Assembly (NCBI RefSeq): GCF_022701255.1
Contig: NZ_CP031705.1
Span: 1,873,501 to 1,937,500 of the forward strand
Reading direction: 5' to 3'
DNA: 64,000 nt
From: Microcoleus vaginatus HSN003
GTDB taxonomy: Bacteria > Cyanobacteriota > Cyanobacteriia > Cyanobacteriales > Microcoleaceae
Under the pieces are notes generated by a model that was not told the DNA's origin, searched no databases, and worked only from the letters and a program-made list of their open reading frames with translations. A program made the position numbers and the translations under genes. Shown here piece after piece: positions 8,570-17,549 of this stretch. Position 1 is the stretch's first letter. The number at the start of each line of letters is the position of its first letter.

Positions 8570-11500
8570 TTAGGAAATTGAGTGAGTCAATAAAGTCTGT
8601 TGAATTCGCTCTAACAATTGTGCTGCCGATAAAGAAGAAGGCAAAATTTTGGCAGATACTTCTTGCAGTAGAAAGTCGATCGCCTCGGATTCCGAATTTA
8701 CCGCAGAGCGATAATCCCAGACTAAAATTGGCAGTTTGACTGCCATTTGCCGCAGGTTCGATAGGGCCTGCAGCATAGCGGTTGATTCTGAGGGGGCATC
8801 TCGCAAGCACAGCAAAACTAAGTCAACGCTTTGATATTGCAACTGCTGCAAAACTTCTGTCCAGGAAGGAGCGATCGACCCTCGAAATCCTGCGGTTTGG
8901 ATGTACTGAATCAAAGCTTGAAGGTTGGGACTAGAAAACTGGGAATTGGGAACGGGAATCTCGCCATTTTTCGCTCGATCGCGATTTTCCAATTCTCCCG
9001 TCGGATTCCCCCCAGCAGTGCGGTGCAAATCGGGTAAAGTCGAAATGTCGGCTAATAAAATGCTGGGCTTCCAACTCATGCCAGCAGCGACTTGAATCAC
9101 TTGCCACAACGCACTGCCCACCAACCCCGTACCTGAAGTTTCACTGTCGTCGGGACTACGGGTAGCCAAACAGGGAAATACCGACAATCCTTTGACTTGA
9201 TTTGCCAGTTGGGTAGTTGCGGGGTCTAAAGTCACCAAGGGGAGAGAACCCAAATTTCGAGATCGACTTAACTGTTCGATAAAAGCTAAGGGGTTTTGCA
9301 GTTGACTTGTACCGTCCAAAACGATCGCGTCGGGCCTCCAAATTCGTGCCACGAGTTCTGCTTGGCCGAGGTCGTCTGCTTCTAAAACGCGGCAGTAGTT
9401 GGGGTTGAGGAGTAAAGCGGAACCTTGAGAGGAACTGTTTTGCGGGCTGAGCCACAACACGGTTAAAGAACTCCTCACTTTGGCGCTACTAGCATTACTT
9501 TTGCCGATCAAGTCGGTCAGCAGCCGCCGCAAAGCGGGTTCTTCCACCGGCAAGCTCAAAAAGCCTTCGGCTCGGTTGACACTGGCCCGTTCTTTTTCGC
9601 CTCTGGTTGCTGTGACAATCGCCGGAATCGATCGGGTATCCGGGTCGCTCTTGAGCAGCGTCAGCACGTCCCAACCGGACAGCAGCGGCAGCAGCGGGTT
9701 GAGGAAAATCGCTTCTGGACTGAACCTGCGAGCTTTTTCCAGCGCTTCGGTGCCGGAACGGGCGACTATTACTTGGTAGCCCAAACCCGAGAGGACGTTG
9801 GTTAAATCTTCGATATATTTGGGAACTGCTTCGACTATTAATACTAAACGAGAGCGAGAATTGGCGATCAGAGTCGGATATTGGGGTTTTAATAATTCTT
9901 CCTCAGCGGCTTCCTGTGGCAAGACTTCTTCGCTGCTGTTTCCCGGAGGATTTGGTGGCAGCAGCAGGGTAAATTGAGAGCCTTGGTTTTCTGAGGAAAT
10001 AAACGAAACGTCTCCGCCGTGGAGCCGAGCTAGGCGTTGAGTCAGTACCAGTCCCAGTCCGGTTCCTTGAAAGCGCCTGGTGAGGGGGCTTTCTAGCTGT
10101 TGGAATTTCTGAAAGATCAGGTGCTGTTTGTCGGCGGGGATGCCGATTCCAGTGTCCCAAACAGTGAATGCGATCCAGCCTTCCCAAACATTTACTTTCA
10201 ATCCGATTTTGCCGCCGAGTTCGGTGAATTTTAGGGCGTTGGAAAGGAGGTTGACGAGCATTTGCCGCAGCCGCAGTTCGTCGGCAATTAATTGGCTCAG
10301 TCCCGGTTCTATTTCGAGTGTAAATTCTATTTGGGCGGAGGGTTCTGCGTTTGCTGTGCCGTCAGTTTTGCTGGGTTCGGGCGGGTTTTTTTCTTCTTGC
10401 TGTTGCAGTTGTTTTGCTTGTTCAAAGGCTCTTTGGCAGGTTGCTGCTATTTCTACTTGTTCGGGAATTAGTTCTAGCTGCCCGGTTTCCATCCGGGTCA
10501 AGTCTAAAATGTCGTTAACTATTGTCATCAAATGCCGCCCGCTTTTATGGATTAGTTTGGCGTAGCGTGTTTGGCGGTCGTTGAGTTCTCCGATCAATTT
10601 ATCTTTGAGAAGGCTGGACAAACCGAGGACAGCCGTGAGTGGGGTTTTTAGTTCGTGGCTGATGCAGGATAAAAATTCGTCTTTTAGTCGGTTGAGGTGG
10701 ATTAAATCTGCGTTTTTCGCTGCTAGTTCTTTGGCGACTAAATGTTCTTCGGTCACATCTTGTCCCATTACTAAAATTAGCTGGTCTGAGAGCGGTTGTT
10801 TGACAAATTGCCAGATCCGTTCTTGGCCTTTTTGTGGGCACTCGCAAATGTAGGTGTCTGGTTTGCCGGCGGTGGGGCACCAAGCTGGAGCGGTTAAGGT
10901 TGAGGGGGAGGCGGCGGCGTACAAGGGGAGCGGGCAACTGGTGGCTGCTGTTGAATCACGCGCGGCGAAGCTATCCCGCAGGGAATCGCCCGCTCTACTT
11001 GCTCCTACTAGGCTCCTGCATTCTTTGGTGATGGCCTCTAACTGCACGCTCTTGTATTCGCTTGTTAAATGGCTTGGTTTGCGGGGCGAGTGTTTACCCA
11101 AATTTGCTGCTGGTTCTGGAACTGGTTCTGGGCCTGATCCGAGCAAAATCCGCCACGCTGCGTTTTGGCTGACTATTTGTGCGGTGGGGGTTTGCAATCT
11201 CAGGGGCAGGGGCAGTTTTTCCAGTAGTTGGACTAGGGAGTTTAGGTTTTCCGAAGGTTTCAATCCTGCTTCTAGAAAGCGCACTTGAGCGCCTAGGACA
11301 CTGGCTATGGCTTCGGAAACCGGCCTTAATTCGATTTCTTTGACGGCTGTTGCCTGCTCTGTGAGGCTGCAGAGCGAGCTGCTGTTGAGTGCGGCGAATT
11401 GCAGCAGGCTCAGGCTGTCTAGCATTCCTAAAAATTGACCACTGCCATCTGTCAGGGCGATCGGGTTGTTTGATGAAATGCCTGCGGTTTGGCTGTTTGA

Positions 11501-11824
11501 CCGGGCTGGGATGTTCAGTTCCTCTGTTTGCAGGTACTGCCAGAATTCACTGACGCTCATAGCAGCGGGTAATGCCCTGACTGGTTCGATCGCGATCGGG
11601 CTTTCGGACAAAGGTTGTTGCCCGTCGTTTGTGCGATCGTCTCCATAAGCCCACAGGCTGCGGAGATACACTAATCCCAGCGGCTGTAGCTGTTCGTTGA
11701 CTACTGCGACTCGATCGCAGTTGCAGGATCTGAAAATGGATCGCAGCGATGCTAGCGCAGCCGTTTGGAGGCACAGCGGCACTGGCTCCATAAAATTTTT
11801 GATACTGGGGGTGGTGAGTGACAT
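8570..11824 (-). CDS. CBS-PAS hybrid histidine kinase with degenerate receivers, divergent from kaiA
   Basis: A 1084-residue cytosolic sensor kinase. Residues ~10-150 look like a CBS pair. A PAS-like segment lies at ~195-360. The HisKA H-box SCISHELKTPLT gives phosphoacceptor H390, and the HATPase_c has N-box NLLSNALKF, DTGIGIP and GTGLGL. About 450 residues with receiver-like spacing follow. In the first (~660-790) the phosphorylatable Asp of 'hhhhD' reads AIFLNPLLP (Asn) and the conserved Lys reads FLSLPV (Leu). The later segments lack a complete acidic pocket. These are pseudo-receivers by sequence, as in the clock input kinase CikA, but the N-terminal domains differ from CikA. Its position, head-to-head with kaiA across 400 bp, hints at a clock link; this is inference. 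Confidence 0.85.
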   Translation of the reverse strand: MSLTTPSIKNFMEPVPLCLQTAALASLRSIFRSCNCDRVAVVNEQLQPLGLVYLRSLWAYGDDRTNDGQQPLSESPIAIEPVRALPAAMSVSEFWQYLQTEELNIPARSNSQTAGISSNNPIALTDGSGQFLGMLDSLSLLQFAALNSSSLCSLTEQATAVKEIELRPVSEAIASVLGAQVRFLEAGLKPSENLNSLVQLLEKLPLPLRLQTPTAQIVSQNAAWRILLGSGPEPVPEPAANLGKHSPRKPSHLTSEYKSVQLEAITKECRSLVGASRAGDSLRDSFAARDSTAATSCPLPLYAAASPSTLTAPAWCPTAGKPDTYICECPQKGQERIWQFVKQPLSDQLILVMGQDVTEEHLVAKELAAKNADLIHLNRLKDEFLSCISHELKTPLTAVLGLSSLLKDKLIGELNDRQTRYAKLIHKSGRHLMTIVNDILDLTRMETGQLELIPEQVEIAATCQRAFEQAKQLQQQEEKNPPEPSKTDGTANAEPSAQIEFTLEIEPGLSQLIADELRLRQMLVNLLSNALKFTELGGKIGLKVNVWEGWIAFTVWDTGIGIPADKQHLIFQKFQQLESPLTRRFQGTGLGLVLTQRLARLHGGDVSFISSENQGSQFTLLLPPNPPGNSSEEVLPQEAAEEELLKPQYPTLIANSRSRLVLIVEAVPKYIEDLTNVLSGLGYQVIVARSGTEALEKARRFSPEAIFLNPLLPLLSGWDVLTLLKSDPDTRSIPAIVTATRGEKERASVNRAEGFLSLPVEEPALRRLLTDLIGKSNASSAKVRSSLTVLWLSPQNSSSQGSALLLNPNYCRVLEADDLGQAELVARIWRPDAIVLDGTSQLQNPLAFIEQLSRSRNLGSLPLVTLDPATTQLANQVKGLSVFPCLATRSPDDSETSGTGLVGSALWQVIQVAAGMSWKPSILLADISTLPDLHRTAGGNPTGELENRDRAKNGEIPVPNSQFSSPNLQALIQYIQTAGFRGSIAPSWTEVLQQLQYQSVDLVLLCLRDAPSESTAMLQALSNLRQMAVKLPILVWDYRSAVNSESEAIDFLLQEVSAKILPSSLSAAQLLERIQQTLLTHSIS

Positions 11825-12223
11825 AACAAACCTGAGAGTCTGCTCGCGAGAGCAGTAATATTTTTTTTGATGCTCAATGTAGCTGCGGATTTCTGTATCT
11901 TATTTGTTTTATATCAGTTCGCTATCAGGCTCGGTATCTGCACCGAAACCGGGCAGTTCGATGCCTACGCCTGATTTGAGGCGACTAGCAATTATTTTAA
12001 AGCTTAAGCTTAATTGCAGAAATCACGCTCAGGGTGCTTGACACAGAAACAAAAAAGTACATTTTCATTCTTCAGGTGCTAGAAGCTCATCACTTATTTT
12101 GCGGTTAAGATTGGTTAAAATAAATATTGAGATGATTGTTAAAATGTTAAGTTTTTTATAAGGGAGATATCAACTCTGAGCGATCCAGCACTTTCGGGCA
12201 ACTTAGGTGGTGCACCTACAGCT
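11825..12223. promoter_or_regulatory. Divergent intergenic region between hybrid kinase and kaiA
   Basis: About 400 bases that must hold promoters for both the kinase (minus) and kaiA (plus). A palindrome AAGCTTAAGCTT lies at ~12000, and a Shine-Dalgarno-like AGGGAG sits at 12161-12166. No gene was recognised, and no promoter element can be assigned with confidence. Confidence 0.4.
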
Positions 12224-13159
12224 TTGCTTTCCCAACTATCTATCGGTATTTTTGTCCGCTCCGAGGAAATCGTAGCCTCTGCGATCGAGCTTTTGAGGGG
12301 CGAACGCTATGCTTTAACGCACATTAAGTCGGCAGGGGAGTTTTTGGGGTTCCTTAAGCACAATTATCACCTTGATTGTTTGGTTTTGGAGGTGGATGGG
12401 GATCTGCGATCGCTTCTGGGCAAGCTGCAAGAACGATCGCTCTTTTTGCCTGCTGTGATTTTTTCGCCCCAGCCGGGGGAGGATGAAAGGGCAGTTGCAC
12501 CATATTCAGATGGTTTTGAGGCTGGCACCAGTACCCCCAACACGAGTCAAGACGAAAGCTGTGCTTTTTTTTATCACCCTGCTGAGGTGCAACTGGCAAT
12601 CGCTCGATCGAGCGAAATAGTTGCGGGTATCGATCAGGCGATCGCACAATTTCTGAAACTTTCAACTCCGGTTCCTGTCAATTACCAATCCGCAAAGAGC
12701 GATGCGACAGCTCAATTGACTGCTCAAAGTTTGCTCAGCCGACAGCAGCGGCGGCTGGCGGAAAAATTACGGGAGCGATTAGGATACTTAGGTGTGTATT
12801 ATAAAAGAAATTCCCAGATTTTTTTGAAAAATCTGTCGCCACCTGAGAAGCAAAAGTTTTTGGAGCAACTCAAGTCGAGTTATCGCGACATCGTTTTGAA
12901 TTATTTTTCTCAAGATACTGCGGTCAACAATCAAATAGATGAATTTGTAAACTTAGCTTTTTTTGCTGATGTTCCCGTGACTCAAATTGTAGAAATTCAC
13001 ATGGAATTGATGGACGAGTTTGCTAAACAGCTACAAATAGAAGGGCGCAGCGAGGAAATATTGCTCGATTACCGGTTGACTCTCATTGACGCGATCGCTC
13101 ATATGTGCGAGATGTACCGACGATCGATTCCGAAAGAAGCATCTCAGGTTATAAGGTAG
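12224..13159 (+). CDS. kaiA: Circadian clock protein KaiA
   Basis: A 311-residue protein in the usual length range for long KaiA. The N-terminal ~135 residues are a pseudo-receiver domain (LSIGIFVRSEEIVASAIELL). The C-terminal KaiC-binding four-helix domain is well conserved (LGVYYKRNSQIFLKNL, LNYFSQDTAVN, HMELMDEFAKQLQIEGRSE, LIDAIAHMCEMYRR). KaiA binds KaiC C-terminal tails and stimulates its autophosphorylation. The start is uncertain. TTG at 12224 has no good ribosome site, whereas the frame stays open upstream to an AGGGAG at 12161 without any ATG/GTG, so a non-canonical start such as CTG 12176 is possible. kaiB follows 195 bases later. Confidence 0.95.
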   Translation: MLSQLSIGIFVRSEEIVASAIELLRGERYALTHIKSAGEFLGFLKHNYHLDCLVLEVDGDLRSLLGKLQERSLFLPAVIFSPQPGEDERAVAPYSDGFEAGTSTPNTSQDESCAFFYHPAEVQLAIARSSEIVAGIDQAIAQFLKLSTPVPVNYQSAKSDATAQLTAQSLLSRQQRRLAEKLRERLGYLGVYYKRNSQIFLKNLSPPEKQKFLEQLKSSYRDIVLNYFSQDTAVNNQIDEFVNLAFFADVPVTQIVEIHMELMDEFAKQLQIEGRSEEILLDYRLTLIDAIAHMCEMYRRSIPKEASQVIR

Positions 13160-13354
13160 AAGGCAGCAAAGGGCAAAATTCAAGCAAGAAGAAGGTAGAA
13201 GAGAGAATTTAACAAAGAAGAAAGGACAAGACAAACGGCCGCGCGATCATCGGGAGGCTGAAATTATTATAAAATAACAAAGAACAGAGGATTTAAGACA
13301 AATAAGAACTACAACTAACATCAGACAACTAATACTCAACATTTAAAAAAGTTC

Positions 13355-13669
13355 ATGAGTCCTCTGAAGAAAACCTATGTTCTGAAGCTGTACGTTGCGG
13401 GGAATACTCCCAACTCAGTGCGAGCTTTGAAAACCCTAAAGGACATCCTCGAACAAGAATTTCAAGGAGTCTACGCACTGAAAGTCATAGACGTTCTCAA
13501 AAATCCTCAGCTAGCAGAAGAGGACAAAATATTGGCAACCCCAACGCTGGCCAAAATCCTGCCGCCGCCGGTGCGAAAAATTATTGGCGATTTGTCCGAT
13601 CGTGAGAAAGTTCTGATAGGATTAGATTTGCTCTATGAAGAACTTCGCGAAGAAGACCTGAATTCATAA
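13355..13669 (+). CDS. kaiB: Circadian clock protein KaiB
   Basis: A 104-residue thioredoxin-like fold-switching protein, full length for KaiB. Conserved segments are [46 protein letters not shown] and [24 protein letters not shown]. KaiB binds phosphorylated KaiC at night and sequesters KaiA. The gene starts at an ATG and is separated from kaiC by about 330 bases rather than lying tightly against it, so co-transcription is less certain than in genomes with a compact kaiBC operon. Confidence 0.97.
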   Translation: MSPLKKTYVLKLYVAGNTPNSVRALKTLKDILEQEFQGVYALKVIDVLKNPQLAEEDKILATPTLAKILPPPVRKIIGDLSDREKVLIGLDLLYEELREEDLNS

Positions 13670-14001
13670 GATAATCAGATGGCAGTCAGTCGATTTTAGA
13701 TTTGAGACTTTGGCGTGAAACGTTCGGCGAGCGCTATGTCGAGCCGTCGAGTCGTGCGATCGTCGAACGATTGTAGATTTACTCCACAGATGAATCGAGG
13801 ATGTTGAAAAAAGTCTAAAATTTTTATCTCTCCACCACAGGAGTCGGGCGCTTGTATTCGTTTTTGGGCGGGGTCATTAGTCAGCAGTCAGCCGTCATTA
13901 GTTATTGAGCAAGAGCCAAAACTAAAAGCTGGGTACAAAGACTCATGATCGGCGGTTAATGAGTGATAACTAAAGCATACTGAGAGTTGACAAAAATCGA
14001 C
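13670..14001 (+). promoter_or_regulatory. Long kaiB-kaiC spacer
   Basis: About 330 bases with no gene. GTCAGCAGTCAGCCGTCATTAG (13878-13899) belongs to the short GTCA/TTAGTCA-type repeats seen elsewhere in the window. The spacer is large enough to hold a separate kaiC promoter. No element can be named from sequence alone. Confidence 0.4.
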
Positions 14002-15564
14002 ATGAATGAAATTAGTCAAACGGTTCAACGAGAAGGATTGGGAAGGGCAGGAGTTGAAAAAATTCGCACGATGATTGAGGGTTTCGATGACATCAGTCAC
14101 GGCGGAATGCCGCTCGGTCGAACCACCCTAGTCAGCGGCACGTCAGGAACGGGAAAAACTTTATTTGCCGTACAATTTCTCTATAATGGAATTACCCATT
14201 TTGACGAAGCTGGAGTGTTCGTAACTTTTGAAGAATCTCCGGCAGATATTATTAAAAATGCTTGCAGTTTCGGTTGGGATCTGGCACAGTTAATCGAGGA
14301 AGGCAAGCTATTTATTTTGGACGCTTCCCCCGATCCAGAAGGTCAAGATATCGTAGGAAATTTTGATTTATCAGCCTTAATCGAGCGCATTCAGTACGCC
14401 ATTCGCAAGTACAAAGCCAAGCGGGTTTCAATAGATTCTGTTACCGCCGTATTTCAGCAGTACGATGCTGCATCGGTGGTGCGCCGAGAAATTTTTCGCT
14501 TAGTTGCGCGCCTCAAACAAGTCGGAGCAACTACAGTTATGACAACAGAACGGGTGGAAGAATACGGCCCGGTGGCGCGGTTTGGAGTGGAAGAATTTGT
14601 GTCGGATAATGTGGTGATTGTTCGCAACGTTTTGGAAGGGGAACGCCGCCGCCGCACAATGGAAATTTTGAAGTTGCGGGGTACAACTCACATGAAGGGT
14701 GAATATCCTTTTACTATGACTAATGACGGAATTAATATTTTCCCATTGGGGGCGATGCGATTAACTCAAAAGTCTTCAAACGTGCGGGTTTCTTCGGGCG
14801 ATAAAACTCTCGACGAAATGTGCGGTGGCGGTTTCTTCAAAGACTCGATTATTTTGGCTACGGGTGCAACGGGAACCGGCAAAACGCTCTTGGTGAGCAA
14901 GTTCTTGCAGAATGCTTGTATGAACGGCAATCGGGCGCTGCTGTTTGCCTATGAAGAGTCGCGGGCTCAGTTGTTCCGCAATGCTTATTCTTGGGGCATT
15001 GATTTTGAGGAAATGGAACAGAAAGGAATGCTGAAGCTGCTGTGCACTTACCCGGAATCTGCCGGTTTGGAAGACCACTTGCAGACTATTAAATCAGAAA
15101 TTGCGGAGTTCAAACCTTCTCGAATTGCTATAGACTCGCTGTCGGCCTTAGCTAGGGGTGTCAGCAATAATGCTTTCAGGCAATTTGTGATCGGAGTGAC
15201 AGGTTTTGCGAAGCAGGAAGAAATAACCGGCTTTTTTACGAATACAAGCGACCAGTTTATGGGTTCTAATTCGATTACGGACTCCCATATTTCTACGATT
15301 ACTGACACCATTATCATGCTGCAGTATGTAGAGATTCGAGGAGAAATGTCGCGGGCGATTAATGTGTTTAAGATGCGCGGTTCCTGGCACGACAAAGGAA
15401 TTCGGGAATACACCATTACTGAAAGAGGCCCACAAATTAAAGATTCGTTCCGTGGTTACGAACGGATTATCAGCGGTTCTCCGACTCGGATTACGATTAA
15501 TGAGAAGAGTGAGCTATCGCGGATTCTCCAGGGTGTGCAAGATCAAGACGATGAGGATATTTGA
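14002..15564 (+). CDS. kaiC: Circadian clock ATPase/autokinase KaiC
   Basis: A 520-residue double RecA-like ATPase, the usual KaiC length. I prefer ATG 14002 (MNEISQTVQREGL) over the in-frame TTG five codons upstream. CI has P-loop GTSGTGKT and CII has GATGTGKT. The phosphorylation site is intact: DSHISTITDTI carries the adjacent Ser-Thr pair, with the nearby regulatory Thr in SITDSH. The C-terminal A-loop/tail SPTRITINEKSELSRI is conserved for KaiA binding. It forms the hexameric core of the clock. A rho-independent terminator follows 31 bases after the stop. Confidence 0.98.
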   Translation: MNEISQTVQREGLGRAGVEKIRTMIEGFDDISHGGMPLGRTTLVSGTSGTGKTLFAVQFLYNGITHFDEAGVFVTFEESPADIIKNACSFGWDLAQLIEEGKLFILDASPDPEGQDIVGNFDLSALIERIQYAIRKYKAKRVSIDSVTAVFQQYDAASVVRREIFRLVARLKQVGATTVMTTERVEEYGPVARFGVEEFVSDNVVIVRNVLEGERRRRTMEILKLRGTTHMKGEYPFTMTNDGINIFPLGAMRLTQKSSNVRVSSGDKTLDEMCGGGFFKDSIILATGATGTGKTLLVSKFLQNACMNGNRALLFAYEESRAQLFRNAYSWGIDFEEMEQKGMLKLLCTYPESAGLEDHLQTIKSEIAEFKPSRIAIDSLSALARGVSNNAFRQFVIGVTGFAKQEEITGFFTNTSDQFMGSNSITDSHISTITDTIIMLQYVEIRGEMSRAINVFKMRGSWHDKGIREYTITERGPQIKDSFRGYERIISGSPTRITINEKSELSRILQGVQDQDDEDI

Positions 15565-15594
15565 GAGTTCGCAGTGATTGGTCGTTAAAAGTAG

Positions 15595-15625
15595 GTTGGG
15601 TTGAGCTAGGGAACCCAACTTTTTT
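15595..15625 (+). terminator. Rho-independent terminator after kaiC
   Basis: A perfect 8-bp stem GTTGGGTT/AACCCAAC (15595-15602 and 15612-15619) with a 9-base loop is followed directly by six T residues. It ends the kai transcript. Confidence 0.85.
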
Positions 15626-15861
15626 AATTTGAGGAGTTGGTGAATATTTATAGCAACCGCGACAATGTTTGGGATGTTCTTAATTGCTGAAATATGAGTT
15701 TTTAGTGCCTTCTTCATCAGCGCCTTTTGCTATAGTAATCCCACTAAATAGGTTGTGGTAAAAATCTAGGGGTAAGCTGTTGTGCCTCTAAGCAGATATT
15801 TCCCTATATTACTTTAAGGGCTCGGGCTCAATACCTATAGTTTTTACACAGGAACAATACC

Positions 15862-16546
15862 TTGGGCCAAATCCAATACCCTGGTAATCGAAAATTCCTT
15901 GAATTTTGCTTGGAAGGCCAATACTTGCTGTACGATCAAGCTCAGCTCGATTGGCAAAATCTTAGCCTTGCTGGTGTTGAAGTTATCCTACGATCGCATT
16001 CTGGTGAAGTAGGTTGGATTCATCGCCATCGCTTTATTCCGATCTCCGAAAAAACTGGATTGATTTTGCCGGAAGAGCAAATTGATTTTAGAGCAAGCTT
16101 GGGGGCAATATCAGCAGTAGTTAGGAGGAGGGCTAATTCTTCCTACTATACCAGTGAATCTGTCGGCCAGTCAGCTCAGCCAAGCGACTTTAATCGCTAA
16201 GAGCGATCGCATTGTTGAGCGCACCGAGATGAAGCTAAAATATCTATAGCTACAGATTAGGAAAACTGTAATGATGCTTAATGTTGACATTACCTACAAT
16301 CTTTTGAGCCAAGGCTCGAAGCGTGGCATTGGGATTTTTGTCGAGGATTTGGGCACTGGCTATGCTGCTTTTAACAACCTGAAAAATTTTCCGGTGAACT
16401 CGCTCAAAATTGAGCGCTAATTTGTCCGCGATTTAGCCAGCGAGCCGATCGCTCGCGGAATTGCCAAACCCATAGTTGTAATCCCACAGGGCTTAAATCT
16501 GAGCACAATTGCCGAAGGAATGGAAACCTCAGCGAAATGGGAATAG
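15862..16546 (+). pseudogene. Decayed EAL-domain c-di-GMP phosphodiesterase gene
   Basis: Two frames together carry a broken EAL domain. The first (TTG 15862 to 16200) reads like an EAL N-terminal half: GVEVILRSHSGEVGWIHRH then FIPISEKTGLILPEEQ. The 'EAL/EVL' signature is degraded to VEVIL. The second, in another frame from ATG 16271, carries GIGIFVEDLGTGYAAF, LKNFPVNSLKIER, an in-frame TAA at 16418-16420, then FVRDLASEP and NLSTIAEGMET, ending at TAG 16546. These match the DDFGTGYSSL, LKIDRSFV and IAEGVET landmarks of EAL proteins. The middle of the domain is missing. The piece at 15862-16200 could still be translated but cannot be an active phosphodiesterase. Confidence 0.75.
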
Positions 16547-16728
16547 TTACCAGCGAGCGGCTAGGAAATCGGACAGCGTTATATGTTGAGGAAGCCTGTC
16601 ATTGCTGAGGTTGCAATTCAATTAATCCCACATCCTGAATTATTGTCTACCACTATGTGGGTTCAGCACTCCTCCCTCATGAAAGCGCGCAAAAGTCTTA
16701 TAATCAATTTAATGCTCGTGTCGCTCAA

Positions 16729-17544
16729 ATGACTCAAATAATTTTACGGCGGAATAATATAAAAGTGTTTGGACAAGGCACCCAGACCATGATGTTTGCT
16801 CATGGATTTGGGTGCGATCAAAATATGTGGCGTTTCGTAACACCGGCTTTCGAGAAGGACTACAAAATCATTCTATTTGATTATGTAGGTTCGGGACAGT
16901 CTGATATTAGTGCCTACAGTTATGAACGGTACAGCGACCTCAAAGGCTATGTTCAGGATGTCCTCGATATCTGTGAAGAATTGGCGTTGACGGATGTGAT
17001 TTTTGTCGGTCATTCTGTCAGCAGTATGATCGGCCTTCTGTCCTCAATTCAAGCTCCTAATTACTTTAATCGCCTGATTTTCGTAGGGCCTTCACCCTGC
17101 TACATCAATGATTTACCAAATTATTACGGAGGGTTTGAGCGCAAAGATATTGAGGATCTCCTGGATATCATGGAGAAAAATTACATTGGTTGGGCCAGCT
17201 TTATGGCGCCAATGGTGATGCAGAATCACGAGAGTCCTGAGTTAAGTGAGGAGCTTGAGGCAAGTTTTTGTTCCACAGATCCGGTGGTTGCAAGTCGCTT
17301 TGCGGAGGTGACTTTTTACTCTGACAATCGCAGTGATTTACCGAATGCCTCAGTACCTTCACTGATATTGCAATGTAGTGAGGACATGGTAGCTCCCACC
17401 GAGGTAGGGCATTATCTCCACCGCCACCTGCCTAAAAGTACGCTACGGCTGATGAAAGCTACGGGACATTGCCCGCACCTGAGTCATCCACAAGAGACGA
17501 TCGACATGATTAAGGAGTATTTGAGTGCACCTCATACTACCTGA
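16729..17544 (+). CDS. rsbQ: RsbQ-like alpha/beta hydrolase
   Basis: A 271-residue protein from ATG 16729 (MTQIILRRNNIKVFG); a longer frame reaches 16657 but the extension is unlike the family. The fold has FAHGFGCDQNMWRFV (oxyanion loop), nucleophile Ser in VGHSVSSMIG, the acid Asp in CSEDMVAP and the catalytic His in TGHCPHLSHP. This is the RsbQ/KAI2 subgroup, in which the hydrolase makes or relays a hydrophobic small molecule to a partner PAS protein. The next gene begins 5 bases after the stop and carries an RsbP-type PAS domain, so the two probably work as a pair. The substrate is unknown. Confidence 0.88.
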   Translation: MTQIILRRNNIKVFGQGTQTMMFAHGFGCDQNMWRFVTPAFEKDYKIILFDYVGSGQSDISAYSYERYSDLKGYVQDVLDICEELALTDVIFVGHSVSSMIGLLSSIQAPNYFNRLIFVGPSPCYINDLPNYYGGFERKDIEDLLDIMEKNYIGWASFMAPMVMQNHESPELSEELEASFCSTDPVVASRFAEVTFYSDNRSDLPNASVPSLILQCSEDMVAPTEVGHYLHRHLPKSTLRLMKATGHCPHLSHPQETIDMIKEYLSAPHTT

Positions 17545-17549
17545 TTTGT

